Assembly (NCBI RefSeq): GCF_910592395.1
Contig: NC_088319.1
Span: 17,672,001 to 17,732,000 of the forward strand
From: Lineus longissimus
Lineage: Eukaryota > Nemertea > Pilidiophora > Heteronemertea > Lineidae
Reading direction: 5' to 3'
DNA: 60,000 nt
Within the stretch, counting starts at the first letter, position 1. Each line of letters begins with the position of its first letter. Under the pieces are notes generated by a model. The model did not search any database and was not told the DNA's origin. It was given only the letters and a program-made list of their open reading frames with translations. Positions 37,766-50,900 of the stretch are shown piece by piece. A program made the position numbers and the translations under genes.

Positions 37766-38518
37766 AACCTGTGAAAAATACCAGGGCTTCCCAAAATAGG
37801 GCAATAAACAACAACCGGCGAAAGCAAGCCAAAATGAGATTCAATTTTACGATAAACAGCTCTTATCGTCAGACGTCCTCGACTTTCAGAAATATCACGC
37901 TGGTGATCTCACTGGGAACACCAAAGCTTTGCGGCTCAACACGACATTATAATAATTCGCCAATTCATACTCATTAAGATGTCGTTTCAAAACGATAATG
38001 GGGAACCATTAGGCTCCAGCAAATTGCATACATTGCAAATTTCAGGTTTTTTTCCTTGTCTGTTGATGTATACGTGTCTGTGTTCGTGAGCTAGATCACT
38101 AGGTTGGCTTCGGAAAGCTATAAACAACGATGTACAAGGGTGGACGACCGATTGATTTCAGTTTGTACAATAGATATACGCTGTGACTCTACGCACATGT
38201 GGTCAGACATATACTCTGCATGTGAAAACTCATATGGTCCAGCTTTTCTCAACAACCATTGCTTAGACCAGTGTATTAGAGTACATCATCATGCCTGGAT
38301 CATTTACTGTTCAAACAGTAATCTCATGGAACAAACATTAATTGCCTGGGTGATTTAACAACCATATCGGACTCTAATAAAGTGTGGGGACCCCTAGGAA
38401 ATCGAGCGTACGATGTAATTAAACAAATGTTTGCCATCGAGTTTACTTCATCTTGGGTATCTCGTGACTTGGAAGATGAAGAGTCGGTGGGTGTCCTTGG
38501 AAAGCTAATCGAGTGCTG
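37766..38518. other. Gene-free stretch
   Basis: No recognised exon or repeat; only short open frames. Confidence 0.25.
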
Positions 38519-38593
38519 TGGCGTACTGGCTAAGACGTCAGCGTGGCAATCCAAGGTGCCTGGCCCGGTTCGAACCCCAGTCTATCCGTCGCC
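38519..38593 (+). mobile_element. tRNA-derived SINE-like sequence
   Basis: A pol III-type A box (TGGCTAAGACGT, 38526-38537) and a consensus B box (GGTTCGAACCCC, 38567-38578) are spaced about 40 bases apart, as in tRNA-derived SINEs. The sequence around them does not fold into an intact tRNA cloverleaf that I can draw. The 3' limit of the element is not clear. Confidence 0.5.
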
Positions 38594-38594
38594 A

Positions 38595-39405
38595 GGTCCA
38601 TCAAGTCGAGATGCACTGAGCTCTGAACTAGCTGCAGCTCCTTCAGGCTGATACCCTATGGTATATATATTGAGGCCACTGAGAGAGACTGCTAGAACTC
38701 CACTGTCTGTCTGTGACTTAGAACCTCTCAGCTACTGAGAACGTGTAAGACATAAAATGGTCTTTGTTCCAATCCTCTCATGACCAGACGACTCCTTGAC
38801 CGGCAACGGATTGACATAATACGGTCCCTAGCAACCCATATCGGGGAAACATCACCCAAGATATCGGCGGAAAATTAAACAGCCATTTACGACCCAACGT
38901 CCCATAACTCCTAATCGTATCCACTGCTTGTAACCGGCAGCTCCTTCCTTAATGTCGAAGGAGCTGTGAGCCCTGATGTCGCGGATCAAGACAGGGGATT
39001 AATGATGTACTCTAGATGTTCAAGCACGGCTTTAAAAGACTGTCCTTTCTTTCAGGTGAGGATTTCTTAGTGGTTTTGTTGCCCTGCGAGCATCCACTTT
39101 CACAAAAGCCTTTGACAGGACAAAGCTTTGCTTTAGTCTCAAATTCAAGTTCCAAGATGTTGTTGTGTCCCAACAACATTCGCCACGGTCAAGGTGGTGA
39201 AAGCGACACTGACGAAGAGAGAGTTTTGGGTCAACCAGATTACGACGATGATTCATAGTCTGAAAGCCTCGCCCTGTCACTATTAGCACTTGGAGTCAAC
39301 GCAATATACCAATCCTTAGAGCATCAATCATAACAACTTGCCATAGTGCCAATGAACTGGGAAGCAAATATCAAAAATGAACCAGAAATCCCCCAGTGAC
39401 TAAGC
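38595..39405. other. Stretch with one weak candidate terminal exon
   Basis: On the plus strand a strong-looking acceptor (TGTCCTTTCTTTCAG, ending at 39056) precedes an open frame ending at 39258 with a very acidic C-terminus (SDTDEERVLGQPDYDDDS). I do not recognise it. It may be a last exon or a chance frame. Confidence 0.2.
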
Positions 39406-39409
39406 TGAG

Positions 39410-39950
39410 GCTATAATTCGTGAGAGAGACTGTGTGCGGTAGTTGAAGATGTGATTAATGCTCTGGAGACACTGATGGTGTCCTATGAATATAGACGCGA
39501 TCAGCGAGCTGTCGGATGGGTTGTTGATCGACCGGTCCTGGAATGTGCCGCTGCATTGCAATGGGGAGAGTCTCCAGGAATACGCGACCTGCCAAAGCTA
39601 TAATCCGTAAGATGAGATTAAGTGTGGCAGTCTGAGAGTCGATCGATATACTCTGGGGATGTTGGTAGTGTCCTTTGAATAAAGACGAGATTAGGGAGCT
39701 GTCAGGTTGCTTCCTGATTGCCTTGGAATATGTGCAGTTGCATTGCAATGGGAGGAGATACGTTGGCGAAAGCGCTGGGACCAGGGCCCACGCGGCGACT
39801 TTTCCAGCCCAAGATCGGTTAAAGAGATTGTGTGACGTACTATAAGAGGTGATTGATATGCTCTTGGGATACTGATGGTGTCCTGTGAATATAGACGAGA
39901 TTAGGGAGCTGGAGGAATGAGCAGTTGCATTGCTGGGCTGTTAAGGTGGC
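39410..39950. repeat. Three diverged tandem units of ~190-210 bp
   Basis: Related blocks begin near 39411, 39598 and 39818. Each has CTATAATYCGT or a degenerate form, then GATYRATATGCTCT-like sequence, then GTGTCCTRTGAATATAGAC (at about 39478, 39668 and 39878), then CGAGATTAGGGAGCTG, then GCAGTTGCATTGCAATGGG. The third unit is shortened. Many substitutions separate them, so the array is old. Confidence 0.75.
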
Positions 39951-42900
39951 ATTAGTGGTAAGCTTCATGACGAACTAAACTTAATAACCTTTATCTCTAT
40001 AGTCGAAGCAATTTAGACTGCCATGTCTGATATAGGTTTAGACTTGAAAGGGATGATTACGTAGGGCGAAGAAGCGCCTGCCTTAGAACAGAAGGCTTCC
40101 TTGCAGCTCAGTACCGATCATTATTCATAATGCGACATTCGGCAAAGGCTACACAGAAAAACGACGTCTCAGTGCCGCCATACATATTCATGACCGCTTC
40201 AGCCCAGCCCATTATCACCCAATAGTGTGACTTCACCATGTCCATGGATTATGACTTGGGCTACGATCGTGGAACATGTTACTGCGTGAGAAATGTCAAT
40301 TAAACTCCGCCTGAGACTGTGATTGTCACGAGCTATTAACCTGCAAAGCTAACTTCTGTCACGAAAAGCATATTAGCCATGAGTGAAGACATGATTTCCT
40401 TGCGTGACTTGTCACTCATTGAAGAATGTGTCATCATGGCTACTGTCCTGCCTGTATACTGATCCACCGTCCAGATTACACCCATATGGTCCACTTGGTA
40501 CCGTATCGATCAGCATAGAAATGAAACCATCGACCTTTCGTTTGGATACTGTATCGCCATGGACAATTAACTCCAATACAGTTACTTGCAACTAACCAGT
40601 GTTAAATTGTGCCTGTATAGGCTATTGTTCAGATCATCGATTGGTCCATTTGGCCCATGATTTATATTCTAATTGGTATCGGGTCTAATTACTCCATCCA
40701 TCCAAGTAATGTGTTCGTCCTAATTACCTGGTACATTCAGGGCAACACAATGATATATGCCAAGTGTACGACGCGTTTTTGCCTGTAAGTTGGACGGTGT
40801 ACAATACATAATGTATAATTTCAGACAATATCTTCAGATCACCGTCTTCCCTCCTCATTGATTACAAAGAGGAAGGGACGCATCCCCCAGAAAACCACAG
40901 GAACCACCAAGAAGTAACCTGGTTACTGAATGACACTGCATTCAAACGTGCGGTCGAACTACCATGCAGAGCAGGCGGTCAGTGTTGGTGTTCTGTCATG
41001 TTCCATCAGACCAACTTCATGTTAAAGGAACAGAACAGGTGGGAAGTATGTAAACTCCATCAGTTAGATCTTCACAACAACAAGGTAAAGATTTGCTGTA
41101 TCGACCCAACGGAAGAGTGCATTTCTACCAATACCTTGGCAGATCGAACGCAGCGGCTTCCATCTGATCATCGCCAAAGAGCAACCAGGTCATATTTACG
41201 ACTTATCGGAGCCTCCTGGAGACACGGACTTTAGGATTGACATACAACGCCGAAATATCAGCATGTCTCATACACATTATCGAGAAATGTGCGCTGAGAA
41301 CTAGTTGTGGACCAGCAGTTGAAAAACGCCATAGACGAAGTCTAGATACAACCTGTTTGCAAGAAGAACCAGATTATCTCACAACCAAAACGCACTGTAG
41401 ACCGTGGCAATGTTTGGTAGCGAGCTCTGTAGATGTACATCTTTCTCAGCAAGCAAACTACGAAACAGCCTCTCCATGCCTCACTACAGCGTTGAGAATG
41501 ATGAATGACAATGCGACTTTGTTGGATATTCATGTCGAAGAAGTTGGATGAATGGGTAGAAGACGTTTCTATTCGAGGAATTAAAAAATTTCGGAGAGTG
41601 TTGAGCATTACCGAGTAACATTAAGACATTGACAGATACAAATGAATGTCGTTGCTTTATTGCAAACATTTCAAGCTTGGAATGACGGAGTGGAACATGA
41701 TTGAATTATCCAGAATGTAAACATGCTCATCTACCGGTTCAACACGATTCATGGCTTTCGTCCAATGAAGAGCTGCAAAAAAGTCTCCCCTTGGTGAATT
41801 ACCTGACGGCAACCTCGACAAGTAGTAGTGAACATACCGGAAAACATTCAAATAAACTATGGCGATGGAAACATGGAGTATTCCGTGATCGTTTTTACAT
41901 ATCAAGTTATCACAATTCTTGTCTCAGTTGCCACTGTTTTCTTTCGATCAGATCTATGGTCACGTGTTGTTGATATGCCCTTATATGGCATCTCATCGGG
42001 ATATCTACTGCGCTCATGTGGCCATTTCAACAAATCCCTCCAGCAAATGGATTCGGGCTTTGAAAATGTCATACCAATATCTATTATACTCTTGATACGG
42101 GGTCGATTGTGTTCAACTTTAAGAGCATGTACTTTACGTGGCCATTGATTTCAGGTTATAAGAAGTCCGCTTTGTAGTAAATGATTCAGAAATACCACTA
42201 CTCCTACGAGATGAAATCTATACTTTGATCAATCAAAAAAGTGGTTGGAGTATTGGTAAATGATGATATCAACATTGGAATTTCTCTTTTTCGATATAAA
42301 TGCGAAATTAAAATAATATCTGGGCGTTTTTCTGTATAGTTATAAGTTAGAAACGCCCCAAGGCGTATAGACGATTTCTATCAATCTTGTGCTGAGCGTT
42401 CAAGAAAATAACAGTTTTCCCATTGTACGTTATTTAACTCAGACAGCAAAATGAAACATTGATAGAATAATAAAGTAGAATTACAAATACCTTGTCAAAC
42501 TGCCTGGTGAAATATAGGTAAGAGATATAACAACAACGAAATCTCTGCCTCTTCAATACACCTCCACAACATCCGATGAAGCATGTTTTTGCCTGGGATT
42601 ATAGTACAGATACTGTACAGCAGGCACATGAATGTCCACCTTGTAATCACGATGCGAATAGGACCGTGTCTCCCGCTGGACAGTTCTCAATACTACAATC
42701 ATTGCCCGTGCCTCATTCAGCAACGAGGATGAACAACTCCCAACCTTATTGTCGGACGAGTCATTACGATGGGAATTTCATGGGAGTCTACGGCTATTCG
42801 TGTATGAAAGCCCGGTTTGTGCATCAAAACACAAATAATGACATTTACAACACCCTCTCTCACTGATGACCTGTTCTTTTGCGACATTGCCAAGGGTTAA

Positions 42901-44043
42901 ATTACTATCACCGATACGTTAAGATCCAAATCAACAGTCCGATTAAATAATCCATTAGCGAACCAATAATACTTACAATGTGACAACAATATACGATATA
43001 TATATATATATTGATATTTTGATCCTGTATAAAAACCAATACATATTGATTCCATATCAGGTTCTTTTCTGGGCGGAATGCACCAAAATGACTTTAATCT
43101 AAGAGAAACTGGCCAAACTGCATCATTTCAGTGCCTGAAGGTATCATGGCGTCAAAGTCAAAATGCTTTGGGGCTGATGATGTTTACGTCGAATCAGGAC
43201 TTTATGCAGAGAAATCCTCTTCCAGGTCATTGTTTGAATGCGTCAAGCATACTGACTGTAGGGTAACAGGTGTTAGATGAACTGCATTGGGTTCAGTCCA
43301 CACAGTTCTGACCATGCATACCAAGTGAACGACATGTGATGATTGAAATTCAACATGTCAAGGTCTATTCCGTGGATCACGAGCTGCCAAGTTCAGCTTT
43401 ATGCAATGATATATGGAAAGAGGGAAAGCATTGTTTCCTGGCTGTGGTGGAGACAGTCATTATTAGGTATGCATGCACCAAACATCAATTCAGAGAGGTC
43501 CTCTGCAGAGAGTCTGTTATGAGAGAGGGACACCAAAGAAATAGCTAGGGTCACCTTCTGTAGTGACCAAGTGATGGTGGAAGTGTAACTTCTCAGGGAA
43601 GTTCTGACTCTACGTTACCATCATTACATGATGGCAACGTAGGGAAATACTTTAGGAGTATCCTCATGTAGGCTCAGATTGCTATAAAATCGCTTCTCGT
43701 AAATTTCTTCAAAAGCAATAATGTAAGGCATATAATCTCTTTGAAATATTTGTCATTTCGAAAATGAAAGAAACACACTTAAGTAGATAACAATAAATCT
43801 AACAAGTTTAGGAATCTTCAATAAAGTTATGGAATTCCCAATTGTGTTGTATTGAATTTATTTGAAGAGATGAATTCAATATAGAGCCAAGTGTGTGATG
43901 TTATCGATATTATTGTGGTGAAGTGGGCGTTTAAGTTCTATAGCTCGGGGAGGGATGAATCTTTAATCAAATTGATAAATGTAAATAAAAACAGACTCAG
44001 GTAGATATTACTTTCTTCTCATGTTTATTCAATTGCATTGCAG
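39951..44043. other. Gene-poor stretch with Cys-containing open frames on the plus strand
   Basis: A 136-codon frame (40825-41234) lies behind an acceptor (ATGTATAATTTCAG) and contains a donor-like AACAAGGTAAAG at 41085. Another frame covers 41237-41551 and a third 42576-42866. They include some Cys clusters but no recognised domain and are within chance length. An AT microsatellite lies at about 42995-43012. A hairpin at 43611-43644 is listed separately. Confidence 0.25.
43611..43644. repeat. Short hairpin
   Basis: CTACGTTACCATCA and TGATGGCAACGTAG are reverse complements over 14 bp with one mismatch, separated by 5-6 bases. The role is unknown. Confidence 0.6.
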
Positions 44044-44183
44044 TTGTTTGGACGGCGTGTCTGATTGTCCCGAGAGAAACATATTACAAGTGGGGATCTA
44101 GTCAACCTAATGATGATGATGATGATGATGATCACGATGAAGATGACGACGACGATGAAGATGAAATGCTGAAGCTCCAGTGA
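44044..44183 (+). CDS. Candidate exon: LDL-receptor class A half-domain in one frame, acidic tail in another
   Basis: A long pyrimidine-rich acceptor (CTTTCTTCTC then TTGCATTGCAG) ends at 44043. In the frame starting TGT at 44045 the peptide is CLDGVSDCPERN, which fits the second half of an LDL-receptor class A repeat (C-x-D-G-x-x-D-C), the calcium-binding part. It hits TAG at 44099 and lacks the usual final Asp-Glu and Cys. In the next frame the exon reads on through ETYYKWGSSQPND and a run of Asp/Glu encoded by GAT/GAC repeats to TGA at 44181-44183. Only one reading can be right. A decayed LDLa exon is my preference, but a real acidic C-terminus is possible. No partner exon was linked. Confidence 0.3.
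44108..44166 (+). repeat. GAT/GAC microsatellite
   Basis: An imperfect GAT array grades into GAAGATGACGACGAC. It would encode an Asp/Glu tract if translated. Confidence 0.8.
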
Positions 44184-44189
44184 TTTGTA

Positions 44190-47100
44190 TAAATGTCTAA
44201 GTGTCTGACTTTCCCACGGGTTAACTTCACCCGTACGACATCCCCTCCAGCTCCACCGAAGGCAAGTTACAACTAATTACATCCAGTGATGATTCTTCGT
44301 TCAAGCTTTGTGGATAAAACATACCCTTTTCATCATATTGCACCAAATTCTTGGTAACTCTCTACTATCAGGCACATGTTTCCACAATATGTGATCCATA
44401 AGTAACGCATCCAGTACATCAAACTACTGACAAGATGCCAGGAGATAAACACCAAAGCATGGTTCGATTCGTGGGTTTACCTGAACATGTACAGTTCCCA
44501 ATACTACTGAGTGGATATGAGAGATCAGTTTCCGAAGCAAACTTTGGGAGACTACCGAACTGAGATGAATTCATCATCACTGGTGTAGTTAATAAGACTT
44601 GAGCCAATGACAAGGTCTCATCTTCTGTCACATGCAGGCCTGTCCAATCATGAGCGATAAATTTAGCCTGGTTCAACTTTGACGAAGGTAAATATTAGAA
44701 TAAGCGTGCTAATATGACCAATCCCAAAGTGTCACAGTCGCGAGGTCCATCATTAGCATCAATAAGCTGTATTTACTGTCGGACGCTAGAAACCGTGTAA
44801 AAACCGTCTGCGATACCATGTATATGTAATAGCTGTATTTGACGGCACCCTAATGGGACGGATGTAACACTTATGACAATCAACAAGATAAACTCGATAA
44901 ATTATTGCATGCGGCGATATTTATGAATATGGAAATATCACCATGTGTTTGTAGTAGCATTGAACTTCTGATGGTTCGTTTAAAAATTCGAGTATAAACA
45001 TAAACTTGCTTGAACCAACCTAAAGTACCTTACAATTTTATGACCCTCATTTCGGATGTAATTACTAATCATAATAAATAAGGCGCATCAACTAACTCGT
45101 AACTTTTGGTGCAAAGCCCCTGGGTAGAGTAGATGACGTTATAGCCATTCATTGTAAAGTCCATCTGCCATGTCTGTTTTGCACAGGTGAATTGGCTGTA
45201 CGTTCTACAACAGCCATCCCCGACATCATGTCAACAAGCCTTTCAGTCCATTGTCCCACACTCGGCTAGTTTTCACCTTCATTCATATGTATTTACCAAC
45301 CCTGTCTTATTGCACAACAAGTCGTGATGGGGTAACCATGGAGACCTACCAAACTTCATCAGCAAAAAATACTCTATGTTTCAACAAAAAATATTGCGCT
45401 ATTTGGTCTTACAATGGATGTTGTAAAAGCTTTTTTCACTTGATTCCTTCGCCTAGTAGGAGCACTTCATCACCAACCAATGAGAGCGTCATGATGGACC
45501 TCGGAACTGTTCTCATCCGCTGACTGTCTGCTCTCAAAATTACAGCTATCAGGTTGTCTGGTGGTTGTCATTTGTTGTTGATGAAATGCTCCTAGTAGAC
45601 ACTAATGCTTGTTCAGTATCGAAGTTATTTTGCCATAAATGGGTTCATGCGGCACGATGGAGTGTGAAAAACACACACCAGTGATGGATACTTCCCTCGA
45701 CTCAATTCCATGTGAAACATATCTACTATTCCCTGTCAAGTATCGTGTACGCTAATTTTTTTTAAAATTGTTATATGTTGGTACCATTTGGCAGTGAACT
45801 TTGTAAATCATTGAAGGCGACAGCTTGGCCTAGACAACCATTTCCAATGTTAATGTTGTCATCAACATATGGTCTGAATATGACAGTAATGGCTTTGTGT
45901 TTTTATTAAACATACCCACTTTGGGAAAAAAACACGTTGCTTAGTGCAACTACATATTGTGTCAGAGTTTATCCTCTCAGTCCACCACAACAGGATGCCA
46001 TATTCTTCTCAAGAGTCTATAATGCAGACTATATGTGTCTTTGATATTTACATCATATAGATTACGTCAGTGGCAGAAATATACGAGGTTGTACCATGTT
46101 TGTCGTTGTAGTGTCACAACCATCACAACCACACGGACAACCACGACGACAAGCATCCTCCAACCGTTTCTACCAACAAGAAAGTTGCGAACAATTCTCA
46201 TTCAAGCCTCATCGTTGATTCACAACCAGACACTAACATAGCAGCAAAAGCACAAGGACGAGATAAAAATACCCTTGTTACGGCGCCTAACATGACTAAT
46301 GTTCACCCCGAGCTATATTTTTACGATAACTTTCAAATGTAACTCATCTTTTCAAAGGAATTGCCAAAACGTTTCCACGAGATATCAGTCCACATTGTTA
46401 ACAAATGTTACCATAGTGACATGAAGAAACATAAACTTACCAAAGTTATCAAATCGAACGCCCTTTACTCTCCAAGTCTGAATAACGAATTTCCCGCCAT
46501 GCTAACACATAATCCTTGTCAACAGAAGAAACTGTTCATGTACTCCGCGAGGTTGTTTCGATACTGCAGTCTGCTTTCAGTTTAGAACCAGCATGCTGTG
46601 ACGTCAATGGCTGCGTTACCTGGGATGATTGCGAACAACTCTCTGGTCAAACTATCCAGAGAAAATGTTCAGTAAGGACTGTGAAGACTACTGAAAGTGA
46701 AGACCACGGATCCCAACCAAGGCATCACAAGTTGGACGACTGCTACAGCTGCGTGGATGGCTACCAAATGAATTAAATGCGAAGCAACTGGGCAGAGTGT
46801 CGTACCTCCTTCGTGTGGTCCAAGTCCGGTGTATTGTGTCGACTGTTTCCGTTCCTGACAGTTTCCCTCGTGGTTGAGGGAACACTAGAAATACGTGTGA
46901 CAAGCTTCTTTGTATTTAAAAGTTTTGGTATCTCTAGTTGTTTATTGAAAACTGGAAACAATGAGATATAAGGAACAACCAAAAACTTATCAGATACGAA
47001 GTTACACCGAAGACTGGAGGAAACTTCTATACCTCAAGGTCGTCGTATAAACTCGTCATGACTGCAGGCCTCAAACAAAGTTGGTTGAAAGTTCAGCCAT

Positions 47101-47833
47101 CGAAACAACCTGATGTATTTGTGATGCTGGTCGTATTCGTTGACAGATCAATATAGACTGAAGTGATTGATTGTCCTGCGACTTATTGCAGCTCTCGCCA
47201 TCTATACCATAGCAATCACATTACAGACAAGAGAGATTAGTGGTAAGTGATGAAGGATGGAAGAGTGGTCGACCAGCGGTTAAGAAGACAAAAACACGAC
47301 AACGATCTCGCGATTGATTGATTACAAAAGTTGCGCCACCTCCCGGTCACCCGGATCACATTTCAAGTGCTCCGGGTGGAATTCAGCCCTGGTAGTCGTA
47401 AGGACCATCTAAGCAACACCCAAGCCTACATCACATAGTCATAAACGTTCTCTCGAACGTTACCATCAATTTTTAATGTGGAACACCTCATCCGTTTGCT
47501 CGTGCAAGAGCATGATCAGAAAGAGCATAGCATTCGCGTCAAAGAGCCACCGGAGTAGCGACGGCCCGTTTGTTAGACTCGGCTCAGCACTCGATATCTG
47601 AGCTTTCATCATCAACTACAAAGTAAGCAGTTGAGACGGACAAAATCCTGAGAGGCTTTAGGTGGAAGAGCTGACGTGTACAACTATATCACGGACAAAC
47701 ATACGGGGAAGATCGTTAGAATTCGAGTAGTGAAATGGTTAGTTATCTCAAGCACGTCCAACAACCGTTTAATAATCGCGGTCAAATAATAACTTTGGTC
47801 CATTCCTCACACTAGTAGGATGCTTGTTCCGAA
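44190..47833. other. Gene-poor stretch
   Basis: It contains one weak Cys-rich candidate exon at 46581-46671 (listed separately) and a short ACC/ACG-rich run near 46115-46155. Otherwise no recognised gene. Confidence 0.25.
46581..46671 (+). CDS. Possible small Cys-rich exon
   Basis: A 91-nt plus-strand interval sits between an acceptor (CTGCTTTCAG) and a good donor (GTAAGG). Entering in phase 2 and leaving in phase 0, it codes for about 30 residues including ACCDVNGCVTWDDCEQLSG and a final KC. Five Cys in so short a stretch suggests an extracellular disulfide module, loosely LDLa- or TNFR-like. No neighbour was linked. Chance is a serious alternative. Confidence 0.2.
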
Positions 47834-47946
47834 GTTCTCTAAATTTTTTCCAGATTTATCCGACTTAAGTCCGACATAGTCCAACTTTCCCTGAAAGGTC
47901 GGATTTCAAACTTTTGTCGGATAAACAAGCAAAAAGTTAGAGAAAC
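47834..47946. mobile_element. 113-bp MITE, fuller copy of the 37698 family
   Basis: Ends are inverted repeats: left GTTCTCTAAATTTTTT, right (reverse complement) GTTTCTCTAACTTTTT, and both arms continue into TTTATCCGAC. The middle carries AAGTCCGAC and GAAAGGTCGGATTTC. No coding capacity and no clear target-site duplication. Confidence 0.6.
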
Positions 47947-50900
47947 CGTTGAGAAGTCGAAAAAAGCCTGCTTCTGGTAAGAGACGCTGGTATTTCAGAA
48001 CCTGGCGTGTCCAGGATGCATCGACAAGACCTCAAGAACAGATACAATATATCAAATCGTCATCACGATCTATAAAAACTGTTACAACAAACCTTAAACG
48101 ACCATTGCATGTTATAAACAGTCCATGGGTCCTTTTGATGCTGTATTTACCAACTGAACAAGTAGTGATTTTCTCATTACATACGCACAGGAATCTGGTA
48201 TCAATAGCAGAGAGTACAAAATGCGTCAGTCCATTAGCCATATCGCCTTATTTACTCAGTGATATCTCTCATATTGATATGAAAGCGGCGGTAAAACCAA
48301 TTTGGGGACTTTCCTCCGACAATAGTGGTCAGTATTGACAGTTGTTTGTGTGGTTGGTTTATTATTGCCTTCGCAACAGCGGGACGCTGGCCAGCAACAA
48401 GGTAACTGGTGAATCGACACATGCGGTAAATAAACTTAAGTATGGCTAAAGGGGCATGGGGCCAAATGGCCAGGTAAGTCACATGAAGTCGCCGAAAGGT
48501 GTCACTACTATCTGACAGTCTACTGCGCATGCGGGGTGGCTGCTGAGTGGCTTCAGTAGAGGTGCAGTTTATACGTCCATGTTCGTACATAAGCCAAGGT
48601 CAGCACTGGTTTGATTCATAAAGGGGTTAACATTACGCGTTCATCACCGATGAAGGTACACAAACATGAAACAGAGCAATAAATCATAGCGTTCATTCGA
48701 TATAATATTTATTAAATAAATGGATCAAACGGGAAGGGAAGGCAAACGGTCACGATTAATCATGGCAGAGTCACTGGCGGTAATGAATTGGCTGGTGTTG
48801 ATGGTGGTCCGGGATGTCGGGGAGCGTTTGCCGGGCTTCCATTCGGCACATGCCCAATAGAACGGCTCCTACCCCATTCATCATTATCCATTGATTGTTC
48901 AGGGATTCATAGCTAGAGAAACCTAAATGAAAGACAAAATGGTCATTTGGCCCTGTCACACAAAACTCTGCCCATACTGAGCTTCAGGGCCTTTCACTCT
49001 TATGAGGCCTGGAGCAAGAAACTCGCCATGGTATCCGATGAATTCAGCCAGGCCCTCGGTGGTTCTCTGTGGTCAGGTTTGCCGACAATGGCAGCGAATT
49101 GACCTCCCGCCTCCCCATCTTATTTACATATTTACGATGGAGTTTAACGCATCAGTTACCGAATACAACTACCAGAACTGTTTGTACACATTCGCTGACT
49201 CATATCAGATATTTATATCTCTCGAATATTTGTGTTATTCTAAACACTGGTTGTCATGTATCTAATTTTCAAACGTTTTGAACGCGTTCGTTGCCTGGGG
49301 GAGGGTTGTAGCTCCTTTGTAACCGTATTATGTCCCTTTGTCAGTTTTGTCACGAAAAATATTTCAAAAAACTACTTCTCGAAGAACACACGGTTTATCT
49401 ATGGCGTTGTTATTGATGAAAACAAACAAATAATCCTTATTTGTTCTGTCATACAAACCAACTTTCCGACAATTACATGTATTTTTCTTTTCATATGACT
49501 TGTATTACATTGTATCATGTGAGGATGATGATGTCATAGTGAGTGATTGCCATTAATTAGACGAAGGGTGCAATCATTCTAATGTTATAATATACCATGA
49601 CAATGTATTACACAATGATACACAGTAGAGTATAAAGTGTCGTTGCTGGGGGGCCGACACGTGAGAATCCACAATAACTTTCTTTCAGTTTTCCTATGGC
49701 AACGACTTTACATTTCGAACATGATGCACTGATACCAGAACAACAGAAGTGAAATGTACCTTTACAAAGTAATAGCCAATGTGGACATGATTTTTACGGT
49801 CAAATAGCACAAAAATAATTAGCCACTGCGTCCGGTAATGCTGTGGAACATTAGGTACATATTGGGTTGTCATGACAATCGTCTTGTTGCTGCCTAATCA
49901 GACATTTCAATTATATAGCGTTAGGATGTGGTTATTGTCGGGAAAAGGTCCACAGTAACATTCACCTCGTCCGATTGAAATCCATGATGATGGGTTGTTT
50001 AATATGAATGATGTGCATTAGTCATTAACTTACAAAGGTACATGTAATTCGGTTTCATTCGTATCATCGTCTTTTGTTCCCGACTGAAGCGTGAGCCTAA
50101 TCCCTCAACACCAAACAATGGGGACAGAGGGCTGTTCTATGGATGGGCCGCCCCACTCACTACACTACTCGATACCCTGAGGAGTTGAGTGTAGGCAAAG
50201 CACCCTTTCTCCGGCATGTCTGGCAGGACACTCCACTTTGCAATGTCGCGAGGAAAAGACATCCTTTATGTGCTGAGGGACAGTAACCCTTACATGACGA
50301 GATTTCCTCATATCAAATATCTCGCCAAGGACATTTGTGCCATTGTACACCTGATCACACAAAAAAACATCAATATCACACATTTCTAAAGGTCAAACTG
50401 CATGTATTTCATTTAAGGTATCGACTGAACCGCCTTTTTACCTGCGGCGGGATCGAATTAACTTCAAATATTTACTGAAAGATGAGCAGTCAGTGATGAC
50501 TATTTCTATTGATAATCTATTTAGCCAATGGTGTTTGTGGACCTGGCACAATTGCGGGTTCATACCCATATCGACGTTTAAATAAGGATCAACGTGCATG
50601 GCGTTTATCCTGCGTCCTTGGACCATATATAGGTAGAGATCAGTTGGCCATCCCAAGTCCCCGGAAATCGCCGGTATCTGTCTGTGCTATCTCACAGTAT
50701 ATCAGCACTGTACAAGAGCACTTCTCTCCCCAATTCTAAACCAACTAACTACTCAAACTTAGCATATTATTCACAAGCGGACCACCACCTCGGCTATGGT
50801 TTTACACCACGGCTTGCACCCATGGTACCCGAGAGGCGGTGTAACTAACCAACATTGGTGTGAGCCGTTTATTTCTTGATTTACATGATTTATAGCTTGC

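Noticed and set aside
40825-41234. 136-codon plus-strand frame with a C-x-C-S ... ML ... W-x-x-C pattern loosely like the TNFR exon 2
   Set aside because: The resemblance is a handful of residues, and frames of this length are expected by chance several times in 60 kb. Kept only as a weak hint.
47949-48338. 129-codon plus-strand frame beginning beside the MITE
   Set aside because: No motif or splice context; length is within chance expectation.
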